A DNA stretch of 64,000 nt, from positions 310,001-374,000 of the forward strand of contig NZ_KB822577.1 of NCBI RefSeq assembly GCF_000364605.1, written 5' to 3'. The notes under the pieces are model-generated. The model saw only the letters and a program-made list of their open reading frames with translations, did no database searches and was not told the DNA's origin. Shown one piece after another: positions 16,824 through 26,018 of this stretch; position 1 is the stretch's first letter; the number at the start of each line of letters is the position of its first letter. A program made the position numbers and the translations under genes. The DNA comes from Nocardioides sp. Iso805N (GTDB lineage: Bacteria > Actinomycetota > Actinomycetes > Propionibacteriales > Nocardioidaceae).

Positions 16824-17746
16824 CGCTCCTCCATTCCCGGCACCACCTGGGTGCCTGCTACGCCTTCGACGATCTGATCGATCTCGCTCAGTGAGCCGAT
16901 CGCGGCACGACCTCCGGTGGCTTCGACGAATCGACAGGCCGCCTCGACCTTCGGCCCCATGGAGCCGGCCGGGAACTCTCGCCGGCGCAGCTCCGCGACG
17001 CTCACCTGCCCGAGTGCTCGCTGCTGCGGGGTTCCCCAGTCGACGTACACGGCGTCGACGTCGGTCGCCATCACGAACAGGTCGGCGTCCACCTCGCGCG
17101 CCAGGAGCTCGCTGGCGAGGTCCTTGTCGATGACGGCCTCGACGCCGATCAGGGTGGTCTCCGCGGCCGGCAGGAACATCGTGGGCACACCGCCGCCGCC
17201 GGCGCAGATGAGGACGACGCCGTGGTCGAGGAGCCAGCGGATCGGGCGGATCTCGAAGATGTGGTGTGGTTGCGGCGAGGGCACGACCCTTCGCCAGCTG
17301 TCGCCGTCCTGCTTGAAGGTCCAGCTCTTGTCGGCGGCCAGTGCGTCGGCCTCGGCGCGGGTGTAGATCGGACCGACGAACTTGGTCGGGTCCTTGAACG
17401 CAGGGTCGGCAGGGTCGACCTGCACCATCGTCAGGATGGTGGCCAGGGGGACGTCGCGGGAGAGGACGTTGCCCAGCTCCTGCTCCAGGACGTAGCCGAT
17501 CATCCCCTCGGTCTGGGCTCCAAGGACGTCGAGGGGATAGGGGTCGACGTCGGCGTACGCCGCTGCTTGCAGGGCGAGCAGTCCGACCTGAGGCCCGTTC
17601 CCGTGGGAGAGGACCAGCTGGTGCGCACGCGCCACGGACGCGAGCGCAGGCGCGGCGACACGCACGTTGGTGCGCTGGTTCTCTGCCGTCATCGGCTCGC
17701 CGCGCTTGAGCAGCGCGTTCCCGCCGAGGGCCACCACGGCGCGCAT
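16820..17746 (-). CDS. arcC: Carbamate kinase
   Basis: 308 residues. It transfers the phosphate of carbamoyl phosphate to ADP, giving ATP, CO2 and ammonia. Signatures: [15 protein letters not shown] at the N-terminus, [17 protein letters not shown] (about 45-60), [15 protein letters not shown] motif seen as [26 protein letters not shown] and [13 protein letters not shown] near the end. All fit the amino acid kinase fold of ArcC. It lies 6 bases after the OTC stop and overlaps arcA by four bases. No oddities. It marks the operon as catabolic rather than arginine-synthetic. Confidence 0.95.
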   Translation of the reverse strand: MRAVVALGGNALLKRGEPMTAENQRTNVRVAAPALASVARAHQLVLSHGNGPQVGLLALQAAAYADVDPYPLDVLGAQTEGMIGYVLEQELGNVLSRDVPLATILTMVQVDPADPAFKDPTKFVGPIYTRAEADALAADKSWTFKQDGDSWRRVVPSPQPHHIFEIRPIRWLLDHGVVLICAGGGGVPTMFLPAAETTLIGVEAVIDKDLASELLAREVDADLFVMATDVDAVYVDWGTPQQRALGQVSVAELRRREFPAGSMGPKVEAACRFVEATGGRAAIGSLSEIDQIVEGVAGTQVVPGMEER

Positions 17747-17752
17747 GGCCGC

Positions 17753-18754
17753 TCAGTCCCCGAGGGTGGCGACCATGATCGCCTTGATGGTGTGCAGCCT
17801 GTTCTCGGCCTGGTCGAACACGATCGAGCTGGCGGACTCGAAGACCTCGTCGGTGACCTCGAGCCCGTCCAGGCCGAACTGCTGGAAGATGTCCTCGCCG
17901 ACCTTGGTGCTCCGGTTGTGGAAGGCCGGCAGGCAGTGCATGAACTTGGTCTGCGGGTTCTTGGTGCGGGCGAGCACGTCCGCGTTGACCTGGTAGGGCT
18001 TCAGCAGGTCGATCCGCTCGGCCCACACCGCCTTGTCCTCGCCCATCGAGACCCACACGTCGGTGTAGAGGAAGTCGGCCCCGGCGACGCCCTCGTCGAC
18101 ATCCTCGGTGAGGGTGAGCCGTGCGCCGGTCTCCTTCGCGATGCCTCGTGAGGTCTCGACCAGCTCGTCGCTGGGCCACAGCGCCCTCGGGGCGCAGAGT
18201 CGGACGTCCATGCCGTACTTGCAGCCGCCGACCATGAGCGAGTTGCCCATGTTGTTGCGGGCATCGCCCAGATAGCAGAAGGCGATCTCGGAGAGGTGCT
18301 TGTCGCTGTGCTCGGTCATGGTCAGGACGTCGGCCAGGATCTGGGTGGGGTGGAACTCGTCGGTGAGACCGTTCCAGACCGGTACGCCGGCGTACTGCGC
18401 GAGGATCTCGACGTTCTCCTGAGCGGATCCGCGGTACTCGATGCCGTCGAAGGTGCGCCCCAGCACGCGCGCGGTGTCCTTCATGGACTCCTTGTGGCCG
18501 ATCTGTGAGCCGCTGGGCTCCAGATAGGTCACGTGCGCCCCTTGGTCCTTGGCCGCCACCTCGAACGACGTGCGCGTCCGGGTGGAGGTCTTCTCGAAGA
18601 TCAGCGCGATGTTCTTCTCGGTGAGGGTGGGGCGCTCGTAGCCGGCGTACTTCGCGGCCTTGAGCTCTCGGGAGAGGGTCAGGAGGAACTTCAGCTCGCC
18701 CGGAGTGAAGTCCAGCTCCTTGAGGAAGCTGCGGTGACGAAGGTTGAAGGACAT
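17753..18754 (-). CDS. arcB: Ornithine carbamoyltransferase (catabolic)
   Basis: 333 residues. Splits citrulline by phosphorolysis to ornithine and carbamoyl phosphate. The carbamoyl-phosphate-binding motif STRTRTSFE is near residue 56, the FHPTQ motif is present ([14 protein letters not shown]), and the ornithine-binding DVWVSMGE and catalytic MHCLPAFHN are intact. The length and the [24 protein letters not shown] region resemble catabolic ArcB. The ATG at 18754 has AAGGA upstream, 15 bases after the P-type ATPase gene, so it shares that transcript. Together with arcC and arcA the pathway is complete. Confidence 0.95.
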   Translation of the reverse strand: MSFNLRHRSFLKELDFTPGELKFLLTLSRELKAAKYAGYERPTLTEKNIALIFEKTSTRTRTSFEVAAKDQGAHVTYLEPSGSQIGHKESMKDTARVLGRTFDGIEYRGSAQENVEILAQYAGVPVWNGLTDEFHPTQILADVLTMTEHSDKHLSEIAFCYLGDARNNMGNSLMVGGCKYGMDVRLCAPRALWPSDELVETSRGIAKETGARLTLTEDVDEGVAGADFLYTDVWVSMGEDKAVWAERIDLLKPYQVNADVLARTKNPQTKFMHCLPAFHNRSTKVGEDIFQQFGLDGLEVTDEVFESASSIVFDQAENRLHTIKAIMVATLGD

Positions 18755-18769
18755 GGGCGGTTCCTTTGC

Positions 18770-21544
18770 TCAGGCGGGTTCTTGGACGGGAGCGGTCCAG
18801 TCGGGACGGAGGGCGTCGTGTGCTCCCGATCCTCGGGAACGGAGCACGAGCTTGATCAGCTCCTCGACGACGACGAGGGAGGCGGCGATCCCGAGGCAGA
18901 TGCACCACTGGTTGAAGTCGAGTCCGGTGGTGCCGAAGATGCGCTCGAGGATGTTCAGTGCGGTGACCGCCACGATCGCGAGCAGTGCCAGGGCGTAGCG
19001 GCGAAGCTGCATGAGGCCCGGGATCGCGGCTCGGTCGAAGATCGTGCCGCGCTGGTCACGGCTCAGCAGGGCGCCGAAGACGTGGAAGATGGACAACGTC
19101 GTCAGCAGCATGGTCGAGGCCACCACCGCGCCGTCCTGGTGATGGCCGATCTGGTAGGCGCACAGCGAGCCGATCGTCATGACCGCGCCCTGGGCGCACA
19201 GCCGGTACCAGTTGTTGCGCGAGAGGACCGGTGCTCCCACCGGTCGCGGCGACCGGGACATGAGTCCGCGGGCCGGCTGGTCGAAGCCGAGGGCGATCGC
19301 GAGCGGGATGTCCACGACCATGTTCAGCCACAGGATCTGCAGCGGGTTCAGCGGCGCTCCGTTGGCGATCCCGAAGATGCCCGCCCCGATGAAGATCGCG
19401 ATGTAGGCGACCAGGGTCGACATCTGGAAGCGGAGATACTTCAACAGGTTGTCGTAGAGCGTGCGACCGTACGACACGGCGCCCACGATGGTCGCGAAGT
19501 TGTCGTCGGTCAGGATCATCACCGCGGCCTCCTTAGAGACCTCGGTGCCGGTGATGCCCATCGCCACCCCGATGTCGGCGGTCTTCAGAGCCGGGGCATC
19601 GTTCACCCCGTCACCGGTCATCGCGACGACGTTGCCCTTCTCCTTCAGCAGCCGCACCAGCCGGACCTTGTCCTCGGGCGCGACGCGTGCGACGACGCCG
19701 ATCTCGTCCAGCTGATCACGCAGGACGTCGTCGGCCATCGCGGCGAACTCGGCGCCGGTCACCGCGCGGCCCTCGATGCCGAGCTCGCCGGCGATCGCCG
19801 CTGCGGTGGTCGCGTGGTCGCCGGTGATCATCCGGACCCGGATGCCGGCCTCGTGACACTCGGCGATCGCGGCTTTCGCCTCGGGCCGGGGTGGGTCGAC
19901 GATGCCGACCATGGCCAGGAGCGTCAGGTCCTGGACCAGTCCGATCAGGTCACCCCCCGCCGCGACCACCGCCGGATCGAGGTCTCGCTGGGCGACGACC
20001 ATCACGCGCTCGCCGGCGTTGGCGATCTGGTCGTTGGCCTCGAGGGCGAGGTGCCGGTTGTCGGCGGTCAGCGACATCAGGGTGCCGTCGGGCAGCCGGA
20101 GGGAGGTCGACCGCGCGATGAGGACGTCGGGCGCTCCCTTGACGTAGCACCGCGCCACCGGTCGGCCGTCGTCGCCGGTCATCTCGTGGAACGTCGCCAT
20201 GAACTTGTAGTCGGAGTCGAACGGCACCTCGGCGATCCGGGGCAGCGACCGGCGCGTCTCGTCGATGTCGAGGCCGCCCTTGGCGCCCAGCACGATGAGC
20301 GCGCCCTCGGTCGGATCGCCGATCAGCGCCTCGCCGTCGAGCACGGCGTCCGCGCACAGCACCATCGGCAGGAGGTACGGGTCCAGGTCGTAGCGCTGAC
20401 CGCCGACGTGCTTGATGTCGCCGACGATGCTGTAGCCCTCGCCCGAGACGGTGTAGCGGTTCTGGCCGGGGATGACGATCTCGCGGGCGGTCATCTTGTT
20501 GAGCGTCAGCGTGCCCGTCTTGTCCGAGCAGATCGCCGACGTCGAGCCCAGCGTCTCCACGGCCGGCAGCCGCTTGACGATCGCGTTGCGTCGAGCGATC
20601 TCCCGGGTGCCCATCGAGAGCAGCGCTGTCACGACGGCGGGCAGCCCGGTCGGGATCGCCGCGACCGCGAGCGCGACCCCGGTGATGAACAGGGTGTCGA
20701 ACGACTCGCCCTGCGCCAGACCCAGCAGGATGACCAGGATCAGGGCGACGCCCGCGATCGAGGCGATCACCTTGGACAGCGAGTCGAGCTGCTTCTGGAG
20801 CGGCGTCTTGCTGGTCTTGGTGTTGGCGAGCATGTCGGCGATGTGGCCGATCTCGGTGCCCATGCCGGTCGCGGTCACGATCATCTCGCCGCGGCCCCGC
20901 GTGACCGAGGTGTTCATGTAGGCCATGCACAGCCGGTCGCCGAGGGGAATGTCCTCACCCGGCACGGGGTCGGTGCTCTTGCCGACGGGCAGGCTCTCAC
21001 CGGTGAGTGCCGCTTCCTCGATCTCCAGCGTCGCGGCCACGCAGATCCTGCCGTCGGCGGGCACCCGGTTGCCGGCCTCGACCAGCACGATGTCGCCCGG
21101 CACGAGCTCTTCGGCATTGATCTCGATGGCCTGCCCGCCACGTCGTACGCGGGCGATCGTCTTCATCATCTGCGAGAGCGCCTTCACGCTCTCCTCGGCC
21201 TTGGCCTCCTGGCGCAGGCCGATGACCGCGTTGAACACCGTCAGGCCGGCGAGCACCACGGTCGTCCCGGTGTCCCCGGTGACGATCTGGTTGAGCAGGG
21301 CGGCGGTGAGGAGGACCAGCTGCATGAAGTCCTCGTACTGTCGTACGAACGCGCGCCAGGCGGGCTCCTGCTTGCCCGCAGCGAGCTTGTTCGGACCACC
21401 GGAGGCGAGGCGCGCGGCGGCCTCCTGGGCGGAGAGCCCTTGCGATGGGTCGACATCGAAGTCACGGGCCACGTCCGTGGAAGTGGTCGCGACCGGGTCG
21501 GCATGTCGCTGGATGACTGAGCCGTGAGCGTCCTGGGTCGTCAT
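18770..21544 (-). CDS. P2-type cation-transporting ATPase with altered ion-site motif
   Basis: 924 residues. Actuator TGES at 181-184, phosphorylated Asp341 in DKTGTLT, nucleotide-domain KGAPD, and hinge TGDGVNDAPAL all present, so it should hydrolyse ATP. Membrane helices lie near 65-110, 255-310 and six in the last 250 residues. The M4 motif reads IPTGLP (Thr299) where calcium and sodium pumps have a liganding Glu in PEGLP, and M5 (MSTLVAYIAIF) lacks the Asn and Glu ligands of calcium pumps; M6 keeps Asn and Asp (LNMVVDIPLA). The ion carried is therefore uncertain. The start is ATG 21544 with AGGAGGG upstream; a TTG 7 codons earlier is weaker. It leads the arc operon, an unusual partner. 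Confidence 0.85.
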   Translation of the reverse strand: MTTQDAHGSVIQRHADPVATTSTDVARDFDVDPSQGLSAQEAAARLASGGPNKLAAGKQEPAWRAFVRQYEDFMQLVLLTAALLNQIVTGDTGTTVVLAGLTVFNAVIGLRQEAKAEESVKALSQMMKTIARVRRGGQAIEINAEELVPGDIVLVEAGNRVPADGRICVAATLEIEEAALTGESLPVGKSTDPVPGEDIPLGDRLCMAYMNTSVTRGRGEMIVTATGMGTEIGHIADMLANTKTSKTPLQKQLDSLSKVIASIAGVALILVILLGLAQGESFDTLFITGVALAVAAIPTGLPAVVTALLSMGTREIARRNAIVKRLPAVETLGSTSAICSDKTGTLTLNKMTAREIVIPGQNRYTVSGEGYSIVGDIKHVGGQRYDLDPYLLPMVLCADAVLDGEALIGDPTEGALIVLGAKGGLDIDETRRSLPRIAEVPFDSDYKFMATFHEMTGDDGRPVARCYVKGAPDVLIARSTSLRLPDGTLMSLTADNRHLALEANDQIANAGERVMVVAQRDLDPAVVAAGGDLIGLVQDLTLLAMVGIVDPPRPEAKAAIAECHEAGIRVRMITGDHATTAAAIAGELGIEGRAVTGAEFAAMADDVLRDQLDEIGVVARVAPEDKVRLVRLLKEKGNVVAMTGDGVNDAPALKTADIGVAMGITGTEVSKEAAVMILTDDNFATIVGAVSYGRTLYDNLLKYLRFQMSTLVAYIAIFIGAGIFGIANGAPLNPLQILWLNMVVDIPLAIALGFDQPARGLMSRSPRPVGAPVLSRNNWYRLCAQGAVMTIGSLCAYQIGHHQDGAVVASTMLLTTLSIFHVFGALLSRDQRGTIFDRAAIPGLMQLRRYALALLAIVAVTALNILERIFGTTGLDFNQWCICLGIAASLVVVEELIKLVLRSRGSGAHDALRPDWTAPVQEPA

Positions 21545-21798
21545 CGGTCCCTCCTGGTCGGACAACGTCGACGGGTATGTGTCGAGGCTGCCCAGGCGCC
21601 GGGTGGGGGCGCCTCACCCCGGCGAGGGTGGAAGAGGTGATCGGGTCCGCTCCACGCATGGAGCACCGTCGCGACGAGGGCCTGACGGAACGGGCCGCGC
21701 CGCGCGGGCACCCACCCCGTTTCGGGTGATGTCAGCACGCGTAGGGCGGTGGCACGCTCGAAAGCGATCGTGTGACCGCCAGAGCGAGGAGAACCCAG
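21545..21798. promoter_or_regulatory. Divergent promoter with two CACCC-N6-GGGTG dyads
   Basis: Copies at 21615-21630 (centre CGGCGA) and 21713-21728 (centre CGTTTC). Each ends exactly 70 bases from the nearer start codon: 21544 for the P-type ATPase and 21799 for the DUF6325-like gene. The symmetry suggests one activator site per promoter. The adjacent LAL regulator is the natural candidate; binding is inferred. Confidence 0.55.
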
Positions 21799-22239
21799 AT
21801 GCCGGACCAAGATGTGGGCCCCATTGACTACCTGGCCCTGGAGTTTCCAGGGGCGAGACTGGACGGCGAGGGCCTGGAGGCGCTGCTGGAGCTGACGCAG
21901 CGAGGGACGATCCGGATCCTCGATCTCGTGGTGGCCAAGGTCGCCGAGGACGGGTCCTTCGCCGTCGTGCAGCTGGCCGACCTCGACGGTGACGGGTCAC
22001 TCGACCTGGCCGTCTTCGAGGGCGTTCAGTCCGGGCTGCTCGACGATGACGACGTCGCGCAGAGTGCTGCGCTGGTCAAGCCGGGCAATGCCGTCGGTCT
22101 GCTTCTCTACGAGAACACCTGGGCCGGCCCGTTCATCACCGCGATGCGCAACGCGGGTGCCGAGGTGATCGCGAGCGGGCGGCTGCCTGCCGACGACGTC
22201 ATCGCGGTCCTCGAGGCGCTCGAAACCGAAGAAGCCTGA
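21799..22239 (+). CDS. DUF6325/DUF1269-like protein, copy A
   Basis: 146 residues. A two-part alpha/beta pattern: GPIDYLALEFPG at the start, IRILDLVVAKVAEDGSFAVV in the middle, then LLDDDDVAQSAALVKPGNAVGLLLYENTW and a final helix pair around RNAGAEVIASGRLPADDV. It looks like the DUF6325 (DUF1269-related) proteins, of unknown function and often next to SHOCT proteins. It is clearly homologous to the protein at 25426-25911 (shared IRILDLV, DDD[VI]A, and the Gly-rich end). The ATG at 21799 has AGGAG 7 bases upstream; a GTG at 21772 is a weaker start. It lies 12 bases before the SHOCT gene, likely co-transcribed. Confidence 0.75.
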   Translation: MPDQDVGPIDYLALEFPGARLDGEGLEALLELTQRGTIRILDLVVAKVAEDGSFAVVQLADLDGDGSLDLAVFEGVQSGLLDDDDVAQSAALVKPGNAVGLLLYENTWAGPFITAMRNAGAEVIASGRLPADDVIAVLEALETEEA

Positions 22240-22251
22240 GAGGGGACGCAG

Positions 22252-22527
22252 ATGGGACTCATCCGTGGAATGGCCCGAACGGCAGTCGTCGCGGGTACCG
22301 CGACGGCTGTGTCGAACCGGGTGTCACGACGACAGGCCGGCCGCTGGGCCGGACAGGAAACCCAGCAGGAGCAGGCCTACGCACCACCCCCGCCGCCCCC
22401 GGCTGCACCGGCCCCGTCGAGCGGGGACAACCTGATCGAGCAGCTCGAGAAGCTGGGCGCGCTGCGAGATCAGGGGGTCTTGACCCAAGCGGAGTTCGAC
22501 GCGCAGAAGGCCCGACTGCTCGCGTAA
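22252..22527 (+). CDS. SHOCT-domain protein, copy A
   Basis: 91 residues. N-terminal Arg/Ala-rich amphipathic stretch (GLIRGMARTAVVAGTATAVS) that could contact membrane, a Pro/Gln-rich linker with a run of prolines around 47-55, and a C-terminal SHOCT helix pair, LEKLGALRDQGVLTQAEFDA. SHOCT domains are short oligomerisation modules of unknown exact role. The ribosome site GAGAGGGG lies just before the ATG. It is paired with the DUF6325-like gene upstream and mirrored by another SHOCT gene at 25203-25424 on the other side of the LAL regulator. Confidence 0.8.
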   Translation: MGLIRGMARTAVVAGTATAVSNRVSRRQAGRWAGQETQQEQAYAPPPPPPAAPAPSSGDNLIEQLEKLGALRDQGVLTQAEFDAQKARLLA

Positions 22528-22566
22528 CCCGTTGAGTTTCACCGCAGGGCTCCCGAAGGACATCCG

Positions 22567-25206
22567 ATGGGTCACCAGGCAGACGGCTCGACGCCCGCGC
22601 AGAGGGGACGCTACGACACGCCCTTCTTCGGGTCGAAGTTCCGTGTGCCCCGAGCCCCCGGCCACTTCGTCCGGCGGCCCCGTCTGGTGCAGGTGCTCGA
22701 CGCGCTCGCCGATTATCCGGTCACCGCACTGGTCGCCCCGGCCGGCGCGGGGAAGACGGCGCTCGCCGCGGACTGGGTGCGCCGTACGGGCAGGCGGGCG
22801 GCCTGGCTGGCGCTCGACGACACGGACCGTGCGGCTCACCAGCTCACGACCGCACTCGCCGCTGCGGTCGACCAGCTCGACCCGGGTGTGGCGACGACGG
22901 CGTTGGCGATGCTGCGCGGCCCCCACGAACCCGGTGACGCGGTGCGCGCGCTCGTCGAGGCACTCGAGGATCTCGATGCGGACCCGGCCGTGCTGGTGGT
23001 GGACGACGTCCACCTCGTCGACGATGACGAGGAGGCGGCAAGCTGCCTCGCCTCCTTCGTCGAGCACACGCCGGCCTGGTTGAGCGTCCTGCTGCTGAGC
23101 AGGCGACAGCTGGTGCTTCCCATCGACCGACTGCGGGCCGGCGGTGTCCTCGCCGATCTCGACTTCGAGGCGCTGCGGTTCTCGCCCGCCGAGGCGACGG
23201 AGATGCTGACCGCGTTGTGCCCCGAGGTGGCGGCCGAGGACCTTCCCCAGCTCACCCTCTGGGCCGGGGGATGGGCGGCGGCGCTCCAACTGGCTGCACT
23301 CGCCATGCGCACGCAGCGGACGGCGGCGGTCCCGTTGCCTCGTGCCGGACCCGACCCGTCGACCCGATCCGATCGTCTGGTCGACACCTACCTGTGGCGC
23401 GAGGTGCTGCGAGCCGAGCGGCCCGAGGTGATCGACCTGCTGCTGGACGTGTCGGTCGTCGACCGGGTGAACTACCCGCTGGCGGAGGCCCTCGGGGATC
23501 GGGCCGATGCGGGCGACATCCTGATGGAGGCCGAGCGGCGCGGCCTGTTCGTGACCAGCCTCGAGTCGGGCGGCTGGTTCGAGGTGCACGAGCTGGTCAA
23601 GGACATGCTGCTCGCCGAGCTGGAGCGGCGCTGGCCCCAGCGGCTGCGCCGCCAGCACGCGCGCGCCGCGCGGTGGTTCGAGACCGCCGACGACAGCAGC
23701 AGCGCGCTCGAGCACTGGTTGGCGGCGGGCATGCACCGCGAGGCGCTCCGGCTGCTCGCCGACCTCGCCGTCGAACTCTTCGAGAGCGGCCGCTCGTCCC
23801 AGATCCGCCGCGTCATCGACCAGATCCAACCGGTCCCGGCCGGGTCGGACGCCGACGCCTTCGTCGAGTACGCGTGGTGTCAGCTGCTGGCCGACGGCCC
23901 CTCCGTCGACGCGGCCCTGGCGGCAGCCGAGGGCGCCGCCGCGGCATCGGTCGACGACGTCAAGCCGGGCCGGCTCCTGGTGCTGCAGGCGGCCTCGGCG
24001 CTCTCCCGCGGTGACTGGCACCGGTGTGAGGAGCTCGCTCGACTCGCGGTCCTCCAGGCGCCCGAGTCGCCCTGGCTCGACCCGTTGGGGCGGATGGCGT
24101 GGACGTTGATGGCGCACGGCATCGCACTCGACGAACGGTGGCTCGACGGGGCTCCTGAGGTCGGTGCGATCGTTCGCGGGATCAGCCACGACACCCAGCG
24201 TCTGATCGCGCTCGAAGGCACCCGGGCCGTCGGTCTGGCACTGGCTGGTCAGCCGCTCGACGCGCTGCGGACCAGCGCCGGCGTACGACGTCTTGCGGCC
24301 GCCGGCGAGATGAGGACGCTGCACGCGGAGCTGTGCCTCGCCGACGCTGTCGCCCTGCGCGAGCTGGGCGACGGCGAGCAGGCCCGGCAGCTCCTGGACG
24401 AGCTGTCGACGACGGCGTCCGTCTCGCACGTCTTCGTCCGGCTCGTGGCCCAGCTCGAGCTGGTCGAGCTGTACCTGTCGATCGGCGATGTCGACAGCGC
24501 GGACCGGGCGTTCCGCCAGGCGGTCGAGACCTCCGAGCGTCGGCACCCCGGGCGCGGCGGCACCAGCTGGGTCGCGCGTCGCGGGGTCCAGCTGGAGGTG
24601 GCCCGCGGCGACCTCGATGCGGCAGCACAGTGGTCGCAGCTGGTCGAGGATCCGTTCTGGCGTCCTGTGGGGGAGGCACGCGTGTCGCTGTGCCGGCAGC
24701 AGGTCGCGCGGGCCGACGAGTCGCTCATTGCGGCGGTCCCACGGTGCGCGCGGCACCAGGTGATCCGTCACCTGATGCAGGCTCGCGTCCTGGTCGGTGA
24801 ACGGGATGCGGCGGAGAAGAAGGTCGCTGCGGCGGTGGAGACCGCGACCGAGCACGGCATGCTCGAGACCGTCGGCTCCGAGGGTCGCGAGCTGCTCGAC
24901 ATCCTCGAGCTGGCGGCCTGGCGCGTACCTGATGGCTGGATGGACCGGCTGCGGCACGTCGTCATCGGCAGAGGAACGCTGCGGCCGCATCCCGGAGCGC
25001 TCGTGGATGAGCTCACCGCGCGAGAGCTCGACGTGCTTCGGCTGCTGCCCACCAGGCTCACCGTGCGGGAGATCGCGGACGAGCTGTTCGTCTCCCACAA
25101 CACCCTGAAGTTCCACGTCCGGGTGATCTACCAGAAGCTCGGGGTGAACTCGCGTGCCGAGGCGGTGGAGGCCGCCCGCCGCCTCGATCTCATGCGGGGA
25201 CCCTAA
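22567..25206 (+). CDS. LAL-family LuxR transcriptional regulator (MalT-like)
   Basis: 879 residues. The N-terminal STAND NTPase has Walker A APAGAGKTALAADWV near 58-72 and Walker B VLVVDDVHLVDDDEE; a winged-helix/WHD region follows; the middle (about 380-790) is TPR-like helical repeat; the C-terminus (about 812-872) is a LuxR helix-turn-helix with LTARELDVLRLLP and EIADELFVSHNTLKFHV. Such proteins activate transcription when a small inducer and ATP drive oligomerisation. The ATG at 22567 lies 39 bases after the SHOCT gene. Its location between two DUF6325/SHOCT pairs and beside the divergent arc operon suggests it controls them. Its 3' end overlaps the convergent SHOCT gene by three bases. 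Confidence 0.9.
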   Translation: MGHQADGSTPAQRGRYDTPFFGSKFRVPRAPGHFVRRPRLVQVLDALADYPVTALVAPAGAGKTALAADWVRRTGRRAAWLALDDTDRAAHQLTTALAAAVDQLDPGVATTALAMLRGPHEPGDAVRALVEALEDLDADPAVLVVDDVHLVDDDEEAASCLASFVEHTPAWLSVLLLSRRQLVLPIDRLRAGGVLADLDFEALRFSPAEATEMLTALCPEVAAEDLPQLTLWAGGWAAALQLAALAMRTQRTAAVPLPRAGPDPSTRSDRLVDTYLWREVLRAERPEVIDLLLDVSVVDRVNYPLAEALGDRADAGDILMEAERRGLFVTSLESGGWFEVHELVKDMLLAELERRWPQRLRRQHARAARWFETADDSSSALEHWLAAGMHREALRLLADLAVELFESGRSSQIRRVIDQIQPVPAGSDADAFVEYAWCQLLADGPSVDAALAAAEGAAAASVDDVKPGRLLVLQAASALSRGDWHRCEELARLAVLQAPESPWLDPLGRMAWTLMAHGIALDERWLDGAPEVGAIVRGISHDTQRLIALEGTRAVGLALAGQPLDALRTSAGVRRLAAAGEMRTLHAELCLADAVALRELGDGEQARQLLDELSTTASVSHVFVRLVAQLELVELYLSIGDVDSADRAFRQAVETSERRHPGRGGTSWVARRGVQLEVARGDLDAAAQWSQLVEDPFWRPVGEARVSLCRQQVARADESLIAAVPRCARHQVIRHLMQARVLVGERDAAEKKVAAAVETATEHGMLETVGSEGRELLDILELAAWRVPDGWMDRLRHVVIGRGTLRPHPGALVDELTARELDVLRLLPTRLTVREIADELFVSHNTLKFHVRVIYQKLGVNSRAEAVEAARRLDLMRGP

Positions 25207-25424
25207 GGATCGATCACGCCTGCGAGTCCGTAGACCTTCATCATCTGGGCGTCGAACTCCTCCTCGGACAGGAGGCCACGGTCGACGAGCGCGAGCACCT
25301 GCCGGATCTCGTCCACCCGCCGCGGCGTGATGCCGCCCGGCGTCGCGTCGTACATCGGGTCCAGCGGCGGTCGCCCGCGCAGAACGCCCACGTGGTCGTG
25401 TCGGGACCCTGCCACCCGCCGCAT
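25203..25424 (-). CDS. SHOCT-domain protein, copy B
   Basis: 73 residues from ATG 25424; a GTG at 25433 is an alternative that would overlap the upstream stop. The C-terminal half is a SHOCT helix pair, IRQVLALVDRGLLSEEEFDA, close to copy A. The N-terminal half (MRRVAGSRHDHVGVLRGRP) is basic and of no known fold. Its stop overlaps the LAL stop tail-to-tail. It follows directly the DUF6325-like gene (copy B), giving the same gene pair as at 21799-22527 but in the reverse order and orientation. Confidence 0.65.
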   Translation of the reverse strand: MRRVAGSRHDHVGVLRGRPPLDPMYDATPGGITPRRVDEIRQVLALVDRGLLSEEEFDAQMMKVYGLAGVIDP

Positions 25425-25425
25425 C

Positions 25426-25911
25426 TCACTCACCCCGCTCTGATCGGCGTGCCTCACGTGCACGCGCAGCCTGTGCCAGCCGTTGCCGCGGGATCCGCTC
25501 GCCGCCCACGACCTGTCCGCCCGCAGTGCGGGCCGCCTCCGCCAGCTCCTGGGCCCAGAGGTCCTCAGCGACCAGGATCAGCGCGGATGAGCCCGAGCGC
25601 AGCGCCCGGCACGCGATCGCGATGTCGTCGTCGCTGAGGATGCCCCCGACCTCGCCGTCCACGTCAGCCAGGGTGACCAGGGCCGAGACCAGCTCCGGCT
25701 CGGCGGCGACATACCGCCCGTGGACGTCGGTGACCACGCCCACCAGATCCAGGATCCTGATCTTCGACGACTCGGCGAGACCCTTGAGCGCCTCAGCGAC
25801 CGTCATGCTCGACGCCAGGTCGGGCAGGCTGATGACGATGTACTCGACGATGTCCGGATCGAGCGCGGACGGGTTCGGGGTGGGTGGGTCGTCGCTGGCG
25901 GCTGCTGGCAT
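25426..25911 (-). CDS. DUF6325/DUF1269-like protein, copy B
   Basis: 161 residues. The first 20 are Pro/Ala/Asp-rich; then VEYIVISLPDL, KIRILDLVGVVTDVHGRYVAA, ILSDDDIAIACRALRSGSSA and a helix AARTAGGQVVGGERIPRQRL. It aligns along its length with copy A. The C-terminus is Arg/Ala-rich. Start taken as ATG 25911; an in-frame TTG four codons upstream exists. A dyad related to the 21.6-kb sites lies at 26034-26049, 122 bases upstream. The function is unknown; the mirrored arrangement around the LAL gene suggests a shared signal. Confidence 0.7.
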   Translation of the reverse strand: MPAAASDDPPTPNPSALDPDIVEYIVISLPDLASSMTVAEALKGLAESSKIRILDLVGVVTDVHGRYVAAEPELVSALVTLADVDGEVGGILSDDDIAIACRALRSGSSALILVAEDLWAQELAEAARTAGGQVVGGERIPRQRLAQAARAREARRSERGE

Positions 25912-26018
25912 GTCGTTTCCCAACTCCCGGCAGGTCCCGGCAGGAACTCGGCCGTGGCCCGGCCGAGCCCGGCTCGACCGACGCTTGCTTGTGGTGAGTC
26001 ACCATGGTCCGAACCAGA

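Noticed and set aside
18533..21520. 995-codon plus-strand frame opposite the P-type ATPase
   Set aside because: No recognisable domain; the minus-strand ATPase explains the region fully.
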